Positions 32,751-43,976 are shown, numbered from the stretch's first letter. The stretch: DNA of 64,000 nucleotides from Epiperipatus broadwayi (GCA_028023455.1 JAQFVV010000230.1:680001-744000); one strand, 5' to 3'. The notes: generated by a model not told the origin, from the letters alone. Program-made: numbers and translations.

Positions 32751-33021
32751 CAAAATTCATCACTCTAATGCTGCTCAAACCTTCCAGTTGAAAAGTCTTC
32801 TTAGTGGATTAGCTGTTTTCCTGGCAGATTTTTAAACCTTTTATTGGAAGAAGAATCTTTAGAATATAAAAAAATATATTCTGAAAAGAATTCTAAGAAA
32901 AATGCCATCGGGTTATTAGTTAGTTAAATAGAGAGGTTTTCAATAAGAGCATGCATATGTAAAAAAAGTTACAGGCAAGATGAATCAGTAGATGTAAATA
33001 TAGCTATTAATTTTATATTGT

Positions 33022-33148
33022 CATGTGTGGTTTAGCTCAGTGATAGATTTTGGACTAGAAGGTCCTTGGATCACTTCCAATTGACCCTTGCTATTTGAAC
33101 CTCTTTTACACTACCAAATAATAAAGCCATTCAATTATTTATTTATTT
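33022..33148 (+). mobile_element. SINE-B copy
   Basis: GTGTGGTTTAGCTCAGTGATAG is the best A box in the family. CTTGGATCACTTCC stands near the B box, and the end is ACCAAATAATAAAGCCATTCAATTATTTA. The distal body is slightly shortened. Confidence 0.7.
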
Positions 33149-33902
33149 ATTCTATGATCTTCCATTATTAGTACAAGAGTATTTCCCAAATAACAGACAT
33201 ACCAAAACAATAGTGTTTGTAAATTAATGTTGGCATTTCTTAAATAACAAAGTTTTTTTAGTTTAGGTTGCTTTTTACCTGTTACTTTGGAATAGTTCAA
33301 AAATTGCAGAAATCAGCTCTTATTTTTGCAGGGATTAATTGTGAATATTTGTAAAAAGTTAATCCATCCAAGCTGATGAATACAAAAACTTATGAATCCA
33401 ATTTTAGACTAGGATTTAAAAGAAACATGAACAACAAATAGGGCAGAAGAAATCATCTAAGAAGATAAAAGGTAATCTCTTCTGATACCTTATTCTCTAA
33501 AGATAAACAAAGGAAATTTAAGGCATGATGATACATCAAGTAGATATTACTATTTTGGTAAGTCTTCAGACTGCTTAAGCAATAGAGACAATGTGATAAA
33601 AATGACTATTAATGTATGTGTTCAGTATAAATAATGGAATGCCTAACTTTTATAGTTTGTAACAAACGCAATGTGCAATTAAATATTAATTTAATTTAAT
33701 GAAGTAATAATAGTTTAAATTTAATTTCATACACAGCAAAACAATAAAAAGATGCTGACTAACAAAAATTAAACTGATAAAAAAATTAGAAGACAAGAAT
33801 AAAAATGTTTTCATTGACATAGCCTTAACACACTACATATTTGATAATTATAGACTCAGGAGAATAATTATGAAGCCTCACCTATATAGTTACAATTAAT
33901 AT

Positions 33903-34120
33903 CTTTCCACTTTATACACAGCAGACATAATATTTTCTTCAAATAATTTTATTTTTTTACAGTTTCAACTGTTTGACAATCTTCTTCAGAGATTCTCTTA
34001 TTTTTAAGCTTCATCAACTATGACAAGTTAAGAGAAACTTTGAAGAAGAATACTCTGAACAGTCGAAACTGTAAGGATATATAATTATTTGAAAAAAAAA
34101 AGCATTGTATAAAGTGGAAG
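33903..34120. mobile_element. foldback family 2 element
   Basis: This is an inverted repeat. CTTTCCACTTTATAC at the left matches GTATAAAGTGGAAG at the right, and the inner arms contain ACAGTTTCAACTG and GCAATCTTCTTCAGAG-type words shared with 46,050-46,291 and 63,742-64,000. The arms have diverged, so it is an old copy. It has no coding content. Confidence 0.65.
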
Positions 34121-34303
34121 GTGTCATTAATTATAATTGTATATAAACCACTAAACATCACATGATCACTATTTCTTATGCTAGCACATTACTGCTATTA
34201 AAACAGGCAAAACTCTCCATACAGTACTGCCACTCAGTGCTAACCAGAGTAATAAATGGATCCCAGAAGGGCTTGTGCATAAATCCCTATCTAGAGATTA
34301 CTC

Positions 34304-34362
34304 ATCCAATATCCGCAGACTAGTTTCTGGCTTGTAGCCTTCATCAGTGAGGAGCTTTGGAT
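34304..34362 (-). ncRNA. hammerhead ribozyme, minimal type I
   Basis: On the minus strand, ATCCAA pairs fully with TTGGAT in outer stem I. CCTCA pairs with TGCGG in inner stem I except for one U-C mismatch. The core CTGATGA is consensus, helix II is GGC-TACAA-GCC, and GAAA, CTAG and TC follow. The helix II bases GGC/GCC differ in a compensated way from AGC/GCT in copies h and k, which supports real selection on pairing in the family's past. Confidence 0.75.
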
Positions 34363-34500
34363 CTGAGAACACTGCACCTAGCTTAGATTGAAATATTATT
34401 GTTTTCAATTTTATTCTCATAGTTTTGTAGATAAGTAGAGATAAAAGAAGGCTGCTGGAGAGTTGCATTAGATCCTAAGATCTAGGTGCAATGCTCTCAG

Positions 34501-34559
34501 ATCCAAAGCTCCTCACTGATGAAGACCACAAGCCAGAAACTAGTCTGGGGATATTGGAT
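34501..34559 (+). ncRNA. hammerhead ribozyme, minimal type I
   Basis: ATCCAA (34,501-34,506) pairs with TTGGAT (34,554-34,559) and CCTCA (34,511-34,515) with TGGGG (34,546-34,550). The core CTGATGA (34,516-34,522), GAAA (34,536-34,539), self-pairing CTAG and TC ending at 34,545 are all consensus. Helix II is GAC-CACAA-GCC with one A-C mismatch, so activity may be reduced. Confidence 0.75.
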
Positions 34560-34714
34560 GAGTAGGCACTAGATAGGCATTTTATGCACAAGCCTTCTCG
34601 GATCCATTGATTACTCTGGTTGGCACTGAGTGGCATTACTGTATGGAGAGTTTTGCCTGTTTTTATAGTTGTATATGTTAATAATAAATACAAAAGGAAA
34701 AAAGAAATATTACT

Positions 34715-35059
34715 ATTATAACTATCCCTGCTGCTATTATTACTACTGCTACTACTACTGTTATCATCACTATTACTGTTACCACTACTACCAGCACCAC
34801 CACTACTACTATTACCATCACTATTACTGTTACCACTACCACAAGCACCCCACCACTGCTACTACTGTTACCATCACTATTACTGTTACCACTACCACCA
34901 GAAACTCCACCACTACTATTCCTGCTCTTGCTGTTACTGTGCTTGCTGCTACTACTACTATCACCACCACTACCACTACTACTACTTCTACTGCTACTGT
35001 GACTGTGACTGCTACTACTACTATTGCTATTGCTACTGCTACTACTACTGATATTACTA

Positions 35060-35094
<35 letters not shown>

Positions 35095-35104
35095 ACTGCT
35101 ACTG

Positions 35105-35176
<72 letters not shown>

Positions 35177-35200
35177 GTACTACTACTACTATTACTTTTG
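34715..35200 (+). repeat. trinucleotide-rich microsatellite, about 490 bp
   Basis: The stretch consists of CTA/ACT/ACC/GCT/CAC triplets. It is irregular at the left and becomes an almost pure ACT run at about 35,105-35,175. Three forward frames give runs of Thr, Tyr or Leu, which explains the long open frames here; they are not proteins. It begins about 40 bp after hammerhead element copy j. Confidence 0.95.
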
Positions 35201-35514
35201 TATAAAATGTCCAGAGAGTGTTATATTGAAAACAATATTCTCAAAAAAAAATGTAGAAATGGGATTTTTTTTAAAAAATATAATGAGAAAATTCAAAGTA
35301 TGTGATAATCAGATTGATCCAACAATGTATAATTGTGCTGATGTTTTGAGTTGCAACATTGAGTTAATCTAATCTGCATGAAGATCTTTGTAGTATTTAT
35401 AGTCTATTATTTTATTTCTACGTTCATAACACAAATGTAATGTCAACAATGTACATGGTGTTTTTATAAAAAAAACAACATAAAATTATTTTTAAAATTA
35501 CCAACAGAAAATAT

Positions 35515-35940
35515 TGCATAGTTTGGTGCAGTGTTATAGTGGCAGATGCTAGAGTTTGAATCCATGAATGGTAGTCCAATTTTTTTTGAGTACTTGCACA
35601 CCTTATAGAATCCCAAACAATAAAACATTTGATCTCTTTATGTGGTTTGGTACAAAATAAATAATCAATGACTTTATTGCCGAAGAGTTCATAAGAAGTT
35701 TAAATGTTGGAAGTGACAGTCAAAGAATGATAAAACAGCAGATTCTGTAGTGAAAAGTCTATGCATCATGGCTGGTTCCATTGCACTGCTTCTTATGTTT
35801 GTTATGAACTCCCAGCAATAGACCATTCAACTTTTTTGCATAGCTAGATACAGTGACTGAATGGAACTTTGGAGTGTAATGCTTGAGTAGTTAATCGATT
35901 TGCAATACTTTATGAATACCATCATATTTAATAAAAACTG
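35515..35940 (+). mobile_element. cluster of three SINE-B-like copies, head to tail
   Basis: Heads are GCATAGTTTGGTGCAGTG (35,515), a truncated copy starting near 35,736 (ATTCTGTAGTGAAAAG, then GTTATGAACTCCCAGCAATAG) and GCATAGCTAGATACAGTGAC (35,838). Terminus-like words AACAATAAAACATTTGATC and AGCAATAGACCATTCAAC separate them. All run in the same direction. Confidence 0.6.
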
Positions 35941-37395
35941 TTTTATCAAAAATTATTTATTTTAAATATATATAAATAAATTTAATTAAATATAATTTTT
36001 TAAAAAGACTAATTTATTTACAGTACTGCTTGAATATATAGCTTAAGATACTGAAAAAAGGAAAGCAACTCCTTTAATGCAATTTCAGTTGAATCAACTG
36101 TATCAAATATTTAAATAAGTTATATAAATGATTGAAGTCTTGTTTAATCTTTTACCTAGTTTTTATTTAACTTCCCATTTGCCAGTGTAATAGAATTGAA
36201 ATGGTTTCAATAGTCAGAAACCACTTGAATCCCCTGACAATAAAAATTTTCAGTGAAAAATTAAGCTCTTGATGAAATTTATAGGTAAAAATAATTTTAA
36301 AAATTAAGATTTTAATTGTGATCATTAGACCTAGATATTAACAACATTTAGTAATGAAGCAAAAAATGAACAAAAAATGTATTAAGTATAAATAAGTTTA
36401 ATTGTTGCAGTTTACTTAACTTATTTTTTGTAAAATTATTAAATATTTATTTCTTAATAAATATGTGATATCTATATATCATCTTTTGTTTGAATAATAA
36501 TTTTTAGAATTTTAATAAATGTGTGATGTTTATATATAGCTTTTACTTGAATAATGTAATTTTTGAAAGAAAATTAGCATGTTACAATTTAGGTAACACT
36601 GAACAGGAAATATCTACTATTAATAAACATTAATAAAAACAAATGAAAAAAAAAAACATTTAAAAATATAAATGTATGAGAATAATAAAATTTATTGAAA
36701 GAATTATTTAATTAAGTATAACTTTTTTTAAAAACACATATTTTAGATTGAAGTCTGATATAAAATTATTTGTGTTGGCATTTTATTTTTATTTTCAAAG
36801 GAATTTTATTCATTCTTTGGCAAGAAATATCAATTATAATTGTTTACATTTTTCCTTTGTCCATATGTAATATCCAGTGTTAAAAATACAATTAAAAACA
36901 ATATTAAATTATTAAAGAGGTCAGAGCTATATGTACAAGGCATGTGGTTCACAGAAATTATATATATATATATATATTAATTTTTAAATGAAGCAATGTG
37001 TCATGCTATAATTTTGACTATTGATAAAGAATTTCCCAAGTTTCTATGTATCTTTTGTATTCGGCAACTTTTTTATCTCTTTCTCTTATTATTTTTAAAA
37101 ATACATTATTTTTGAACTTACGATTTTAACAAAAAACATATAGATTTAATTAAGAAGTTTTTTTCATTGAAAAATACAATAGAAAAAAAACATTTAGGGG
37201 GAAAAAAGAGAAAATAAGACACGCAAATATATTCTAAAATAAAACTATTTAGTTACATAACATATGAAATATGTTTTTAGAAAATAATTTAAAAAGTCAT
37301 TCATAGATTTACATTATTTAAATATTTAATATTACAAATGAAATTAATTAAGTAATCTTTATTAGCTCATTATTCAAGTAAAATATAAGCTGCTA
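35941..37395. other. very AT-rich spacer
   Basis: A and T runs and TA dinucleotide stretches (for example near 36,960) dominate. No gene or family repeat is seen. Confidence 0.4.
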
Positions 37396-37406
37396 TATAA
37401 TAGCAA

Positions 37407-37585
37407 CTGATGCTTTTCCAAGAGATTGTAAAAGACCCAGAAAGAGACCACAAGTGACATAAATGGATGAAATAAAATGTGCAAGGGTCATGTGGAGAAG
37501 AGAAGCTAAACCTCGGAGAAGATGGATTGAACTTGGAGAGACCTTCAACCTGCAGTGGATTGATAATGGTTGATGATGATGATGT
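37407..37585 (+). mobile_element. 5'-truncated RTE 3' end with 11-bp TSD
   Basis: The 179-bp insert carries the conserved RTE coding end (AGAGATTGTAAAAGACCCAG, GAGAAGATGGATTGAACTTGG, CAGTGGATTGATAATGG) and finishes in a GATGATGATGAT tail. TATAATAGCAA flanks it at 37,396-37,406 and 37,586-37,596. Confidence 0.85.
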
Positions 37586-37596
37586 TATAATAGCAA

Positions 37597-39065
37597 AATT
37601 CTGAATTGTATAACTATGAGAATGAAAGACTCATAAGACTAGATAAGGAAATCTCCATTATCTATGTCAGTCCCCAAAATAAAGCATCCATTATTAACTC
37701 ATTATTTGAATAACATGTTATAGCCATAATAAAAAATATATAACTATGTCAATACAAGCATACTATGATTTGTGGTTAGCAATGTTGGGATTTGATGTAT
37801 CTTATGAAGGTTTACTGAACCAATTCTGTGAGCCTTATATTGTCATATTTTACAATTCAAAAGTTGTTGATTGTATAACAGTATACATCTTAATTAAATA
37901 GTGAGCTAAGAGGGGATATTTAAATACTTTTGTTCTTAATATAATCTGCAATGTAGAAATTACATAAACAGATAAACTTTATAATAATTTCATATCTTAA
38001 TAATGATTACTAGTTATTAATATGAAGTATTATTTATAGTAGCAATTTTGCATATATACTTTTAGAGTTGTACTTGTAATTTGATTTGATAGGTTATATT
38101 TGATATGCATTTCAAAATAAACAACATTCTCTACTTTATTTTCTCATATAACTTAACTAATTAACACTTTTCATTTAATTTAAAAAGTCTCTTTTTTTAT
38201 TTGCTTATCTATATTAAATCTTCTAACATATTTCTATCAAATGAATTTCCTTCAAATTTTGTACACGTGTTAAGTATTGAGGACAATACAATATGACACT
38301 GATATATTTCAGGTTGTCCAGACAATTGTCTAAACTAACAGTGTTGCTAAGTTGAATTTCAAAATGTGATATTGATTCAATAGTTTCTAGTAATACGCAC
38401 TAGATGGTGGTATATATTTTAAAAATATGCTAAAATTGAGTATGCATTAAAAAGTGTTTACAGACAATTAAAATAGAAAGAAAAACAAATGAAGAATGAA
38501 ATCTTAATTTCTCTTGCTTTTTTTAAACTAAAACTTACATTTTTTAAAAATATTCCCTTTGTAAATAAAAAAAAACTTGTGAACGATCCTTAACATGCAT
38601 GAATTTCATTTTTAAAGCAAGAAATGAAGCATTATTATTTATATCTTTAGTATTTCAATTTGAATATGAATAGTTACAAAAAGTCGATTGCACAACCCAT
38701 AAGTAAAAAATGATATACTTATATATATAATATTTCATAAAAAATGCCATTACTTAATTTTTCAGTATTGCACTATATATTTTTTTTCAATCATCATTTT
38801 GATTGTTATATTTAACTTGAAATAAAAGCCTGTAGTATCCATGAATTAATTAATTTATGGATACTCTCCATGTTTATTTCAAATTAAATATACGATTCCA
38901 AATTGAAGTTTTAATAATATATATTTTTTGGTTTTTAATGCATTATTCCTCAAATTAAATAAAAATATTTTCTTTTAAAATATTTTAGGTATATATTATT
39001 TTAAGAACATGTTTATTAATATAAAAATATGTTTGAATGCAAAAAATATATATCTTAATAACAAA
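37597..39065. other. very AT-rich spacer
   Basis: A short inverted repeat around ATCCATGAATTAATTAATTT (38,838-38,870) is the only structure noticed. No coding region. Confidence 0.4.
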
Positions 39066-39078
39066 GTAATTTGTTGTA

Positions 39079-39671
39079 CAAAACCACTAAACATTACATA
39101 ATCATCATTCTTTATGCTTACACAAAGTGTTTACACAGAGACTAAACCTTTTTGCATCCATTGATTACTCTGAATTGCACTGAATGGCACTACTGTAAGG
39201 AGAGTTTTGCCTCTGGGTAAACAACTTGAATAAGCATGAAGAAGGGTGATCATGTGATGTTTAGTGGTTTAATACCAATCCTGCCCAACAGGATTATGGT
39301 GGCTCTAATTATTAAAGAACCCCAAAACACCAAAAAGTATGGCTGCCAAACTAAATTCATAGCTATACAACTATACAAACTAATGATTTTGAATTTAAAA
39401 CATTTTTGTGTTTTCATTTTGGACTCCAAGCTCTATAGTTAGCTAATAAGGTAAAAGGTTGCTGTTGGAGGATCATATTGGATTCTAAGATCTGGTTGCA
39501 GTGCTCTCAGATCCAAGGCTCTTCACTGATAAAAGCCACAAGCTAGAAACTAGTCTGGGGATATTGGATGAGAAGGCACTAGATAGGATTTTATGCACAA
39601 GCCTTTTGGCATCCATTGATTACTGTGTTTGCCACAGGGTGGCACTACTGTATGGAGAGAGTAACTTCTGT
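39079..39671 (+). mobile_element. hammerhead-bearing foldback/tandem element, copy k
   Basis: This is the same plan as copy e: an inverted head (AAACCACTAAACATTAC), a first tail segment (GCATCCATTGATTACTCTG from 39,154), the reverse complement of the head ending GATGTTTAGTGG, the interior (CCAATCCTGCCCAACAGG), a hammerhead at 39,511-39,569 and the tail again (from 39,609). The tail copies are 455 bp apart. GTAATTTGTTGTA occurs at 39,066-39,078 and 39,672-39,684 and may be a 13-bp TSD. Confidence 0.75.
39511..39569 (+). ncRNA. hammerhead ribozyme with core substitution
   Basis: The 59-nt layout is complete: outer stem ATCCAA/TTGGAT perfect, helix II AGC-CACAA-GCT, GAAA, CTAG, TC and TGGGG. 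The core reads CTGATAA, so the essential G8 is A and self-cleavage should be lost. CTTCA against TGGGG keeps pairing through G-U pairs. Confidence 0.7.
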
Positions 39672-39975
39672 GTAATTTGTTGTATTAAAAATCATATAAT
39701 ATATGCTAATAAAGGTTTATAATTTATTATAAGTTTTAATTTGCATACAATATTAAGAAAATGATAGTATTGTTCTATTTAGCAATAGAAATCAAAATGA
39801 GTAATCATACTTTTTGTATTCCCTCTTCTCTTCCCACAAAGTTCGGTTGATTACATTTTTTAACTCTTCTGATGCCCTAAAAAAAGCAATATTGTTTCTC
39901 TAAATATCTGCATCAAAAAATATCTAATAATAATTAGAAACACAGATTCTATTAGAAAAACTTAATTTATCAGTT

Positions 39976-41150
39976 CAGGAGTGTCAAATTCATTTCAACC
40001 ACAGACCATTTTCTAACAAGTAAAATTCATGCAAATTCATGATATAAATTTATTATAGTTACTCATTTTGTTTTTCAAATTTCATTTTTTTAAAAAAAAT
40101 TTATTTAAAGAAATATAAAATTAATAACAAAATTAGAACATAAAATTAATTTAAAATAAGAGCCACAGATCACATGATCCAATTCTCAGAGGTTGGGGGG
40201 GGGGGATTTCTGACAGGGATATTTTAAATGCTTTCTCTGGCTAAGCATTTATCACAAAGCTTGTTGAGCAATTGGCAATGCTCATTGTTTATAAAATTAA
40301 TTTATTTTGGTGTATTATCAAGAAACTGCAATTAAGGTAAAATATATATATACTTAATAAATAATCAAAAGAAAATATATAGAAATAATAACGAACATGC
40401 ACATAATTTATTGATTGATTGGTGATAATACTTAATAAAATCTTGAAGAATATTGGTCTATTACATCTTTTGTCTAGAAACTTATCCTTGTCTATCTCTG
40501 GATAACTTCTCAAAATTTGATGATAATGATTGCAAACATGATTTTCATTATTGAGGAATGCTTTTCATCAATTAGTCTTAATCTGTGAACTGTTTTATTA
40601 AGTTTCATGCATGAAAACAATTGTTTGGTATGTACTTTTGAAATAGCACAGCATTTATGCAACAACTTTCTTAATCTCAGAGTAGTTTTATCCTAAATAA
40701 GAATATATCCTTGGAATTACAGTTTCTCTATATTTTTCTTTTAGATCATTCATTTCCACATGTAAGGAAACAGGAACTAAAACATTTTTTGTTCCTTCTT
40801 GAAATTTTCAATGTGTTTATCAAATTCACCTTTAATTTTTTAAATTTTATTGCAATGTTATAAAAAAGTTTGTATTTGGAACTATTCATATGAAGGAGAG
40901 TAAGTTAAGATACGAGTTTTCAGGTGGGTTTCCAACCAAAACTTCATTGCATTACATATCCATTATTAATTTAACTTTTTCTTAATGTTGAAATTGTTCA
41001 GGTAATCAATAATATCAATTAAAAATATCATATCTTGTATTCTTGTTGAATTTTCTGATCTTGATATTTGTTTTGTCAAATCTCCCGATTCTTTATTAAG
41101 AAAGTCCTATTCCAGAGATCAGACTTAAAATAACCCCTAATAAATAATTT
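39976..41150 (-). mobile_element. decayed hAT-like DNA transposon
   Basis: The end CAGGAGTGTCAAATTCATTTC resembles hAT termini of the CAGGGGTGTCAAACTCAT type. AGCCACAGATCACATGATCC near 40,160 recalls the subterminal region. Further in, a minus-strand translation around 41,000-41,070 reads FLIDIIDYLNNFNIKKK, similar to a block in hAT transposases of the GTF2IRD2/ZBED type (FLTD, HLN, LN, LQG). Stops are frequent and the right terminus was not found, so the call is tentative. Confidence 0.4.
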
Positions 41151-42177
41151 ACATGCAATGCAAATAAACTATGTAAATATAAACTTAATAAATTTACTAT
41201 ATGCAATATATTTGTACACATTTCTTGCTATTATAGGATTCAAAAATTCGATATCTAATCTTTATAAACTATTCCATACTAATTTTACAGTCTATTCTCC
41301 AAACTATTTATAGATGAATTTTATAATTTCATACTTATTTTAGTCTTTTTCTAAGAACATATAGGCTAATAATATAATTTCTTACTAATTTTGCCATCAT
41401 TTTCTAAACAACATATAGACTATTATTATAGTTGAATATTAAATTTTAGTCTTTCTCTAAATGACTTATAGGTTAGTATTATAATGGCACATTAATTTAG
41501 TCTGTTTTCTCTAAACATAAAGTAATTTTATAAATTTATATTATAATTTTATTCTATCTTTGTCACTTGTTTATTTACAATCTACTGGCTGTTGAAGCTT
41601 AAAAATTGATAATTTTAAAGATTGAAGCAACCTGTTCAGTTCCTTATTTGGTTTTCAGATCTACAAAGGGCAAATACCCAGAAATGGATGTCCCTTGCTA
41701 AACTTTTCCTCTGCTTCAAACTCCAGATCATGATGAGTTAGAAGACAATTCTTTCTTTGTGGTTTATTTGTCTGTTCTTGTTCTTTATAGAGTCTTTTAT
41801 CTCTTGATGCAAACATAAATATTTTAAGCTGATCAACAAGATTTAATCAGTTTTAACTAACTTCTGTAAAATAAGATCTACATTCCTTAAATTCTTTTCT
41901 TATCTGAAATATTTTCTTTGACTAGCAATTGATTTTTTTTTATTTTGCCATTGTGTTTAATTATAGATAATTTTTAGAGTTACTTAACTTCCTTTTTAAT
42001 TATGTCTAATTAATTCTAGACTATTTTAATTTTACTTTGCTCTTAATTATGCTTACTAGACTATTTTAATTCTATTTGCTACTAATTTCAATCTTCGATT
42101 ACAAAAGACAATTTTTTTTTCTATAAGCAAATAAAAGGTCTTCGTAACTTTGTGACAGAATAACCAGAATTTCTATG
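41151..42177. other. AT-rich spacer, possibly more hAT remnant
   Basis: Repeated words such as CTATTTATAGATGAATT, CATATAGACTATT and ACTTATAGGTTAGTATT hint at a degenerate repeated unit of about 60-70 bp at 41,260-41,480. No domain is readable. Confidence 0.3.
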
Positions 42178-42187
42178 AAAGAAAGTC

Positions 42188-42298
42188 GTCAAGCGTTATT
42201 AGCCGAGAAGTTAGCGCAGCTGCCTTGCAAGCAAGCAATTGGTTGCAGACGGTTGTTGCGGGTTCGCCTCCTGGCCAATGCCATGATATATGAAAAAA
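42188..42298 (+). mobile_element. SINE-A copy with 10-bp TSD
   Basis: This tRNA-derived body has a TTAGCCGAGAAG A box, the CTTGCAAGCAAG anticodon-like arm, a long variable region (ATTGGTTGCAGACGG) and a GGGTTCGCCTCC B box, then a short unique end (GCCATGATATATG) and an A tail. AAAGAAAGTC flanks it at 42,178-42,187 and 42,299-42,308. The long variable region suggests a class II (Leu/Ser-type) tRNA ancestor, but the exact tRNA is uncertain. Confidence 0.85.
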
Positions 42299-42839
42299 AA
42301 AGAAAGTCCTTTAAATTCAGACTCTAGAAAGCACTGCAAATTGGTAGTTATTAGTTCCCCTGGATAAAATAAAATGTACAATTTTAATTGCAGTTTCAAG
42401 CATATGTTCATTTTCAATACATTGGAACATTGTTAAATAATGAAGTGGAATAACTTAAGTTTTATTTTATTTACTTCCAGTTTTGATATGATTTCGTTAT
42501 CTTTGCCTATCATCGCTTTGGCATTGTCAACTGGCATAGCGACGAGCCTCAAAGGAAGTTAGAATTTCACAAAGTGCTTCAAATCATATTAAATATCTTC
42601 ACAATGGTATTTCTATTTCTAAAACCTTTACCGTTATTTTTGTGTTCTCATTGCGGACATAATTACAATTTATCTATGAGAATTTTGTCTCAATATATAT
42701 ATATAATGAGGTCTTTATTACTGCTGTGTCCCCAACTAAGACTGGGTGACCAGTGAACAAATACAAAATAAAGACCAATTTGAATAGCAAATAGTCTGCA
42801 ACAACAATATCTCGACAGTTCATTAATGTTCAATTCCCA

Positions 42840-43230
42840 AAATTTACTTTCAGACTGGCTGCTACAAAAACGGTTCCCAATGGACTCATTTTATGCATCT
42901 TGGCCCCAGTCCACTTAAGCTGCACATGAACACATCGTAGTATAGCACTGTGACTGATCACAAGCTCCTTACAGCTTCCGTCACTGCAACAGTCCACCTG
43001 TAACTCCACTTGAAAAATGCTAGAAACTCAACTCTTTCTTTAGCTGCTATCCAGATGGTTTCCTCAGGCTATGGTCTCCCAGTCTCTGTGGACCTATTCA
43101 GCTATTGCCCACGAATACATTTTCACTGAGCCCTGCACATTAACCAAAACCTGATACAAGATCTCTGCTATGCTGGAATTGAACTGGCAAGTCAACTGGA
43201 GATGCACTCGAAGAGTGCACGTACTTGTTA
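42840..43230. other. GC-richer island of unknown origin
   Basis: This stretch is clearly less AT-rich than its surroundings and has few homopolymer runs (for example CTTGGCCCCAGTCCACTTAAG and CTCTGTGGACCTATTC). No long open frame, splice-like exon or known repeat was recognised. It could be a different mobile element or an unrecognised conserved sequence. Confidence 0.4.
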
Positions 43231-43239
43231 GTACTCTTT

Positions 43240-43654
43240 TTATAGCTTTTTAATTACTCCTACAATTGATTTTCTTCTCCATATAAGGTAAGGTATTTAG
43301 GTCCATAGCTAATTAAATTGTGCCTTTGGAATTCCTTACCATATAAGGCAATTTAGTCTCTTATCAAGAAATATTTGCAATCAGCAAATATTTTTTGGGA
43401 TTTCATCGATTGCCATTATGTTAATTTTTTAATTAAATTTTTATCAGTTATCAGTTCATGATCTAAAAAAATATCTCTCTAATAAATTATAGTTTTTCTG
43501 GAGTGCACAAACTTGTATAATATTTTTATAAAAATACATTTACTATATTTTATGCTTAAAAAATTTCTCATTTAATATCCTACAATATCTGAGCACATTC
43601 ACAAATGTTAAGGCATTATAGGCTTGATAAATTCTCGGTTCTACATGATTTAAT
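43240..43654. other. AT-rich spacer
   Basis: Nothing recognised. Confidence 0.35.
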
Positions 43655-43976
43655 GAAATGGTAAAGTATCAGAACTATGGATCTCAAAATTCGTGAATTG
43701 GTGCTCCAGCTGTGTCCTTTTCCACATTATACATTTTTATAAATTCTTGAGCGATAAAACATCTATCTGATTATTTTGCATTGCATAGTTTAGGGTAGTG
43801 GCAGATGGATTTTGGCTCCATTTCTATCATTTTAGGGCTGAAATAATAAACTGTTACATGTTTTGCCCTGTATAAAAGTGGTGTTGACATTGATATCAAG
43901 GTTCATGGTTCCAATTTTGTTCCTTCTAGTACTCTAACTCCTTAAGACAACCCAAAAATTAAACCATTTAATTATC
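43655..43976 (+). mobile_element. cluster of SINE-B-like copies, head to tail
   Basis: Three partial bodies follow each other in the same direction, starting near 43,655, 43,781 (GCATAGTTTAGGGTAGTGG) and 43,866 (CCTGTATAAAAGTGGTG). Ends such as GCGATAAAACATC and CAAAAATTAAACCATTTAATTAT are family-like. All are old. Confidence 0.55.

Larger units (their letters stand above)
34145..34668. mobile_element. hammerhead-bearing foldback element, copy j, two inverted ribozymes
   Basis: An 8-bp TSD TTGTATAT (34,137-34,144 and 34,669-34,676) flanks the element. The left arm begins with the intact head AAACCACTAAACATCAC and continues through a minus-strand hammerhead (34,304-34,362). A central spacer of about 70 bp (GTTTTCAATTTTATTC to AAAGAAGGCTGCTGG) follows. 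The right arm carries a plus-strand hammerhead (34,501-34,559) and ends GGAGAGTTTTGCCTGTTTTTATAG. The arms pair over more than 200 bp, so a transcript would be a long hairpin with a ribozyme in each strand. The right arm lacks the terminal 60 bp present at the left. Confidence 0.8.

Noticed and set aside
34669-35305. Open frames of 178 and 93 codons rich in Thr, Tyr or Leu
   Set aside because: They are frame readings of the ACT/CTA triplet array and have no protein features.
2554-39671. Classic terminal-inverted-repeat MITE family (CACTA-like, from the CCACTAAAC head)
   Set aside because: TSD lengths vary from 7 to 14 bp, one end is often truncated relative to the other, copies contain tandem units, and a hammerhead is present. 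These fit retroelement biology better.
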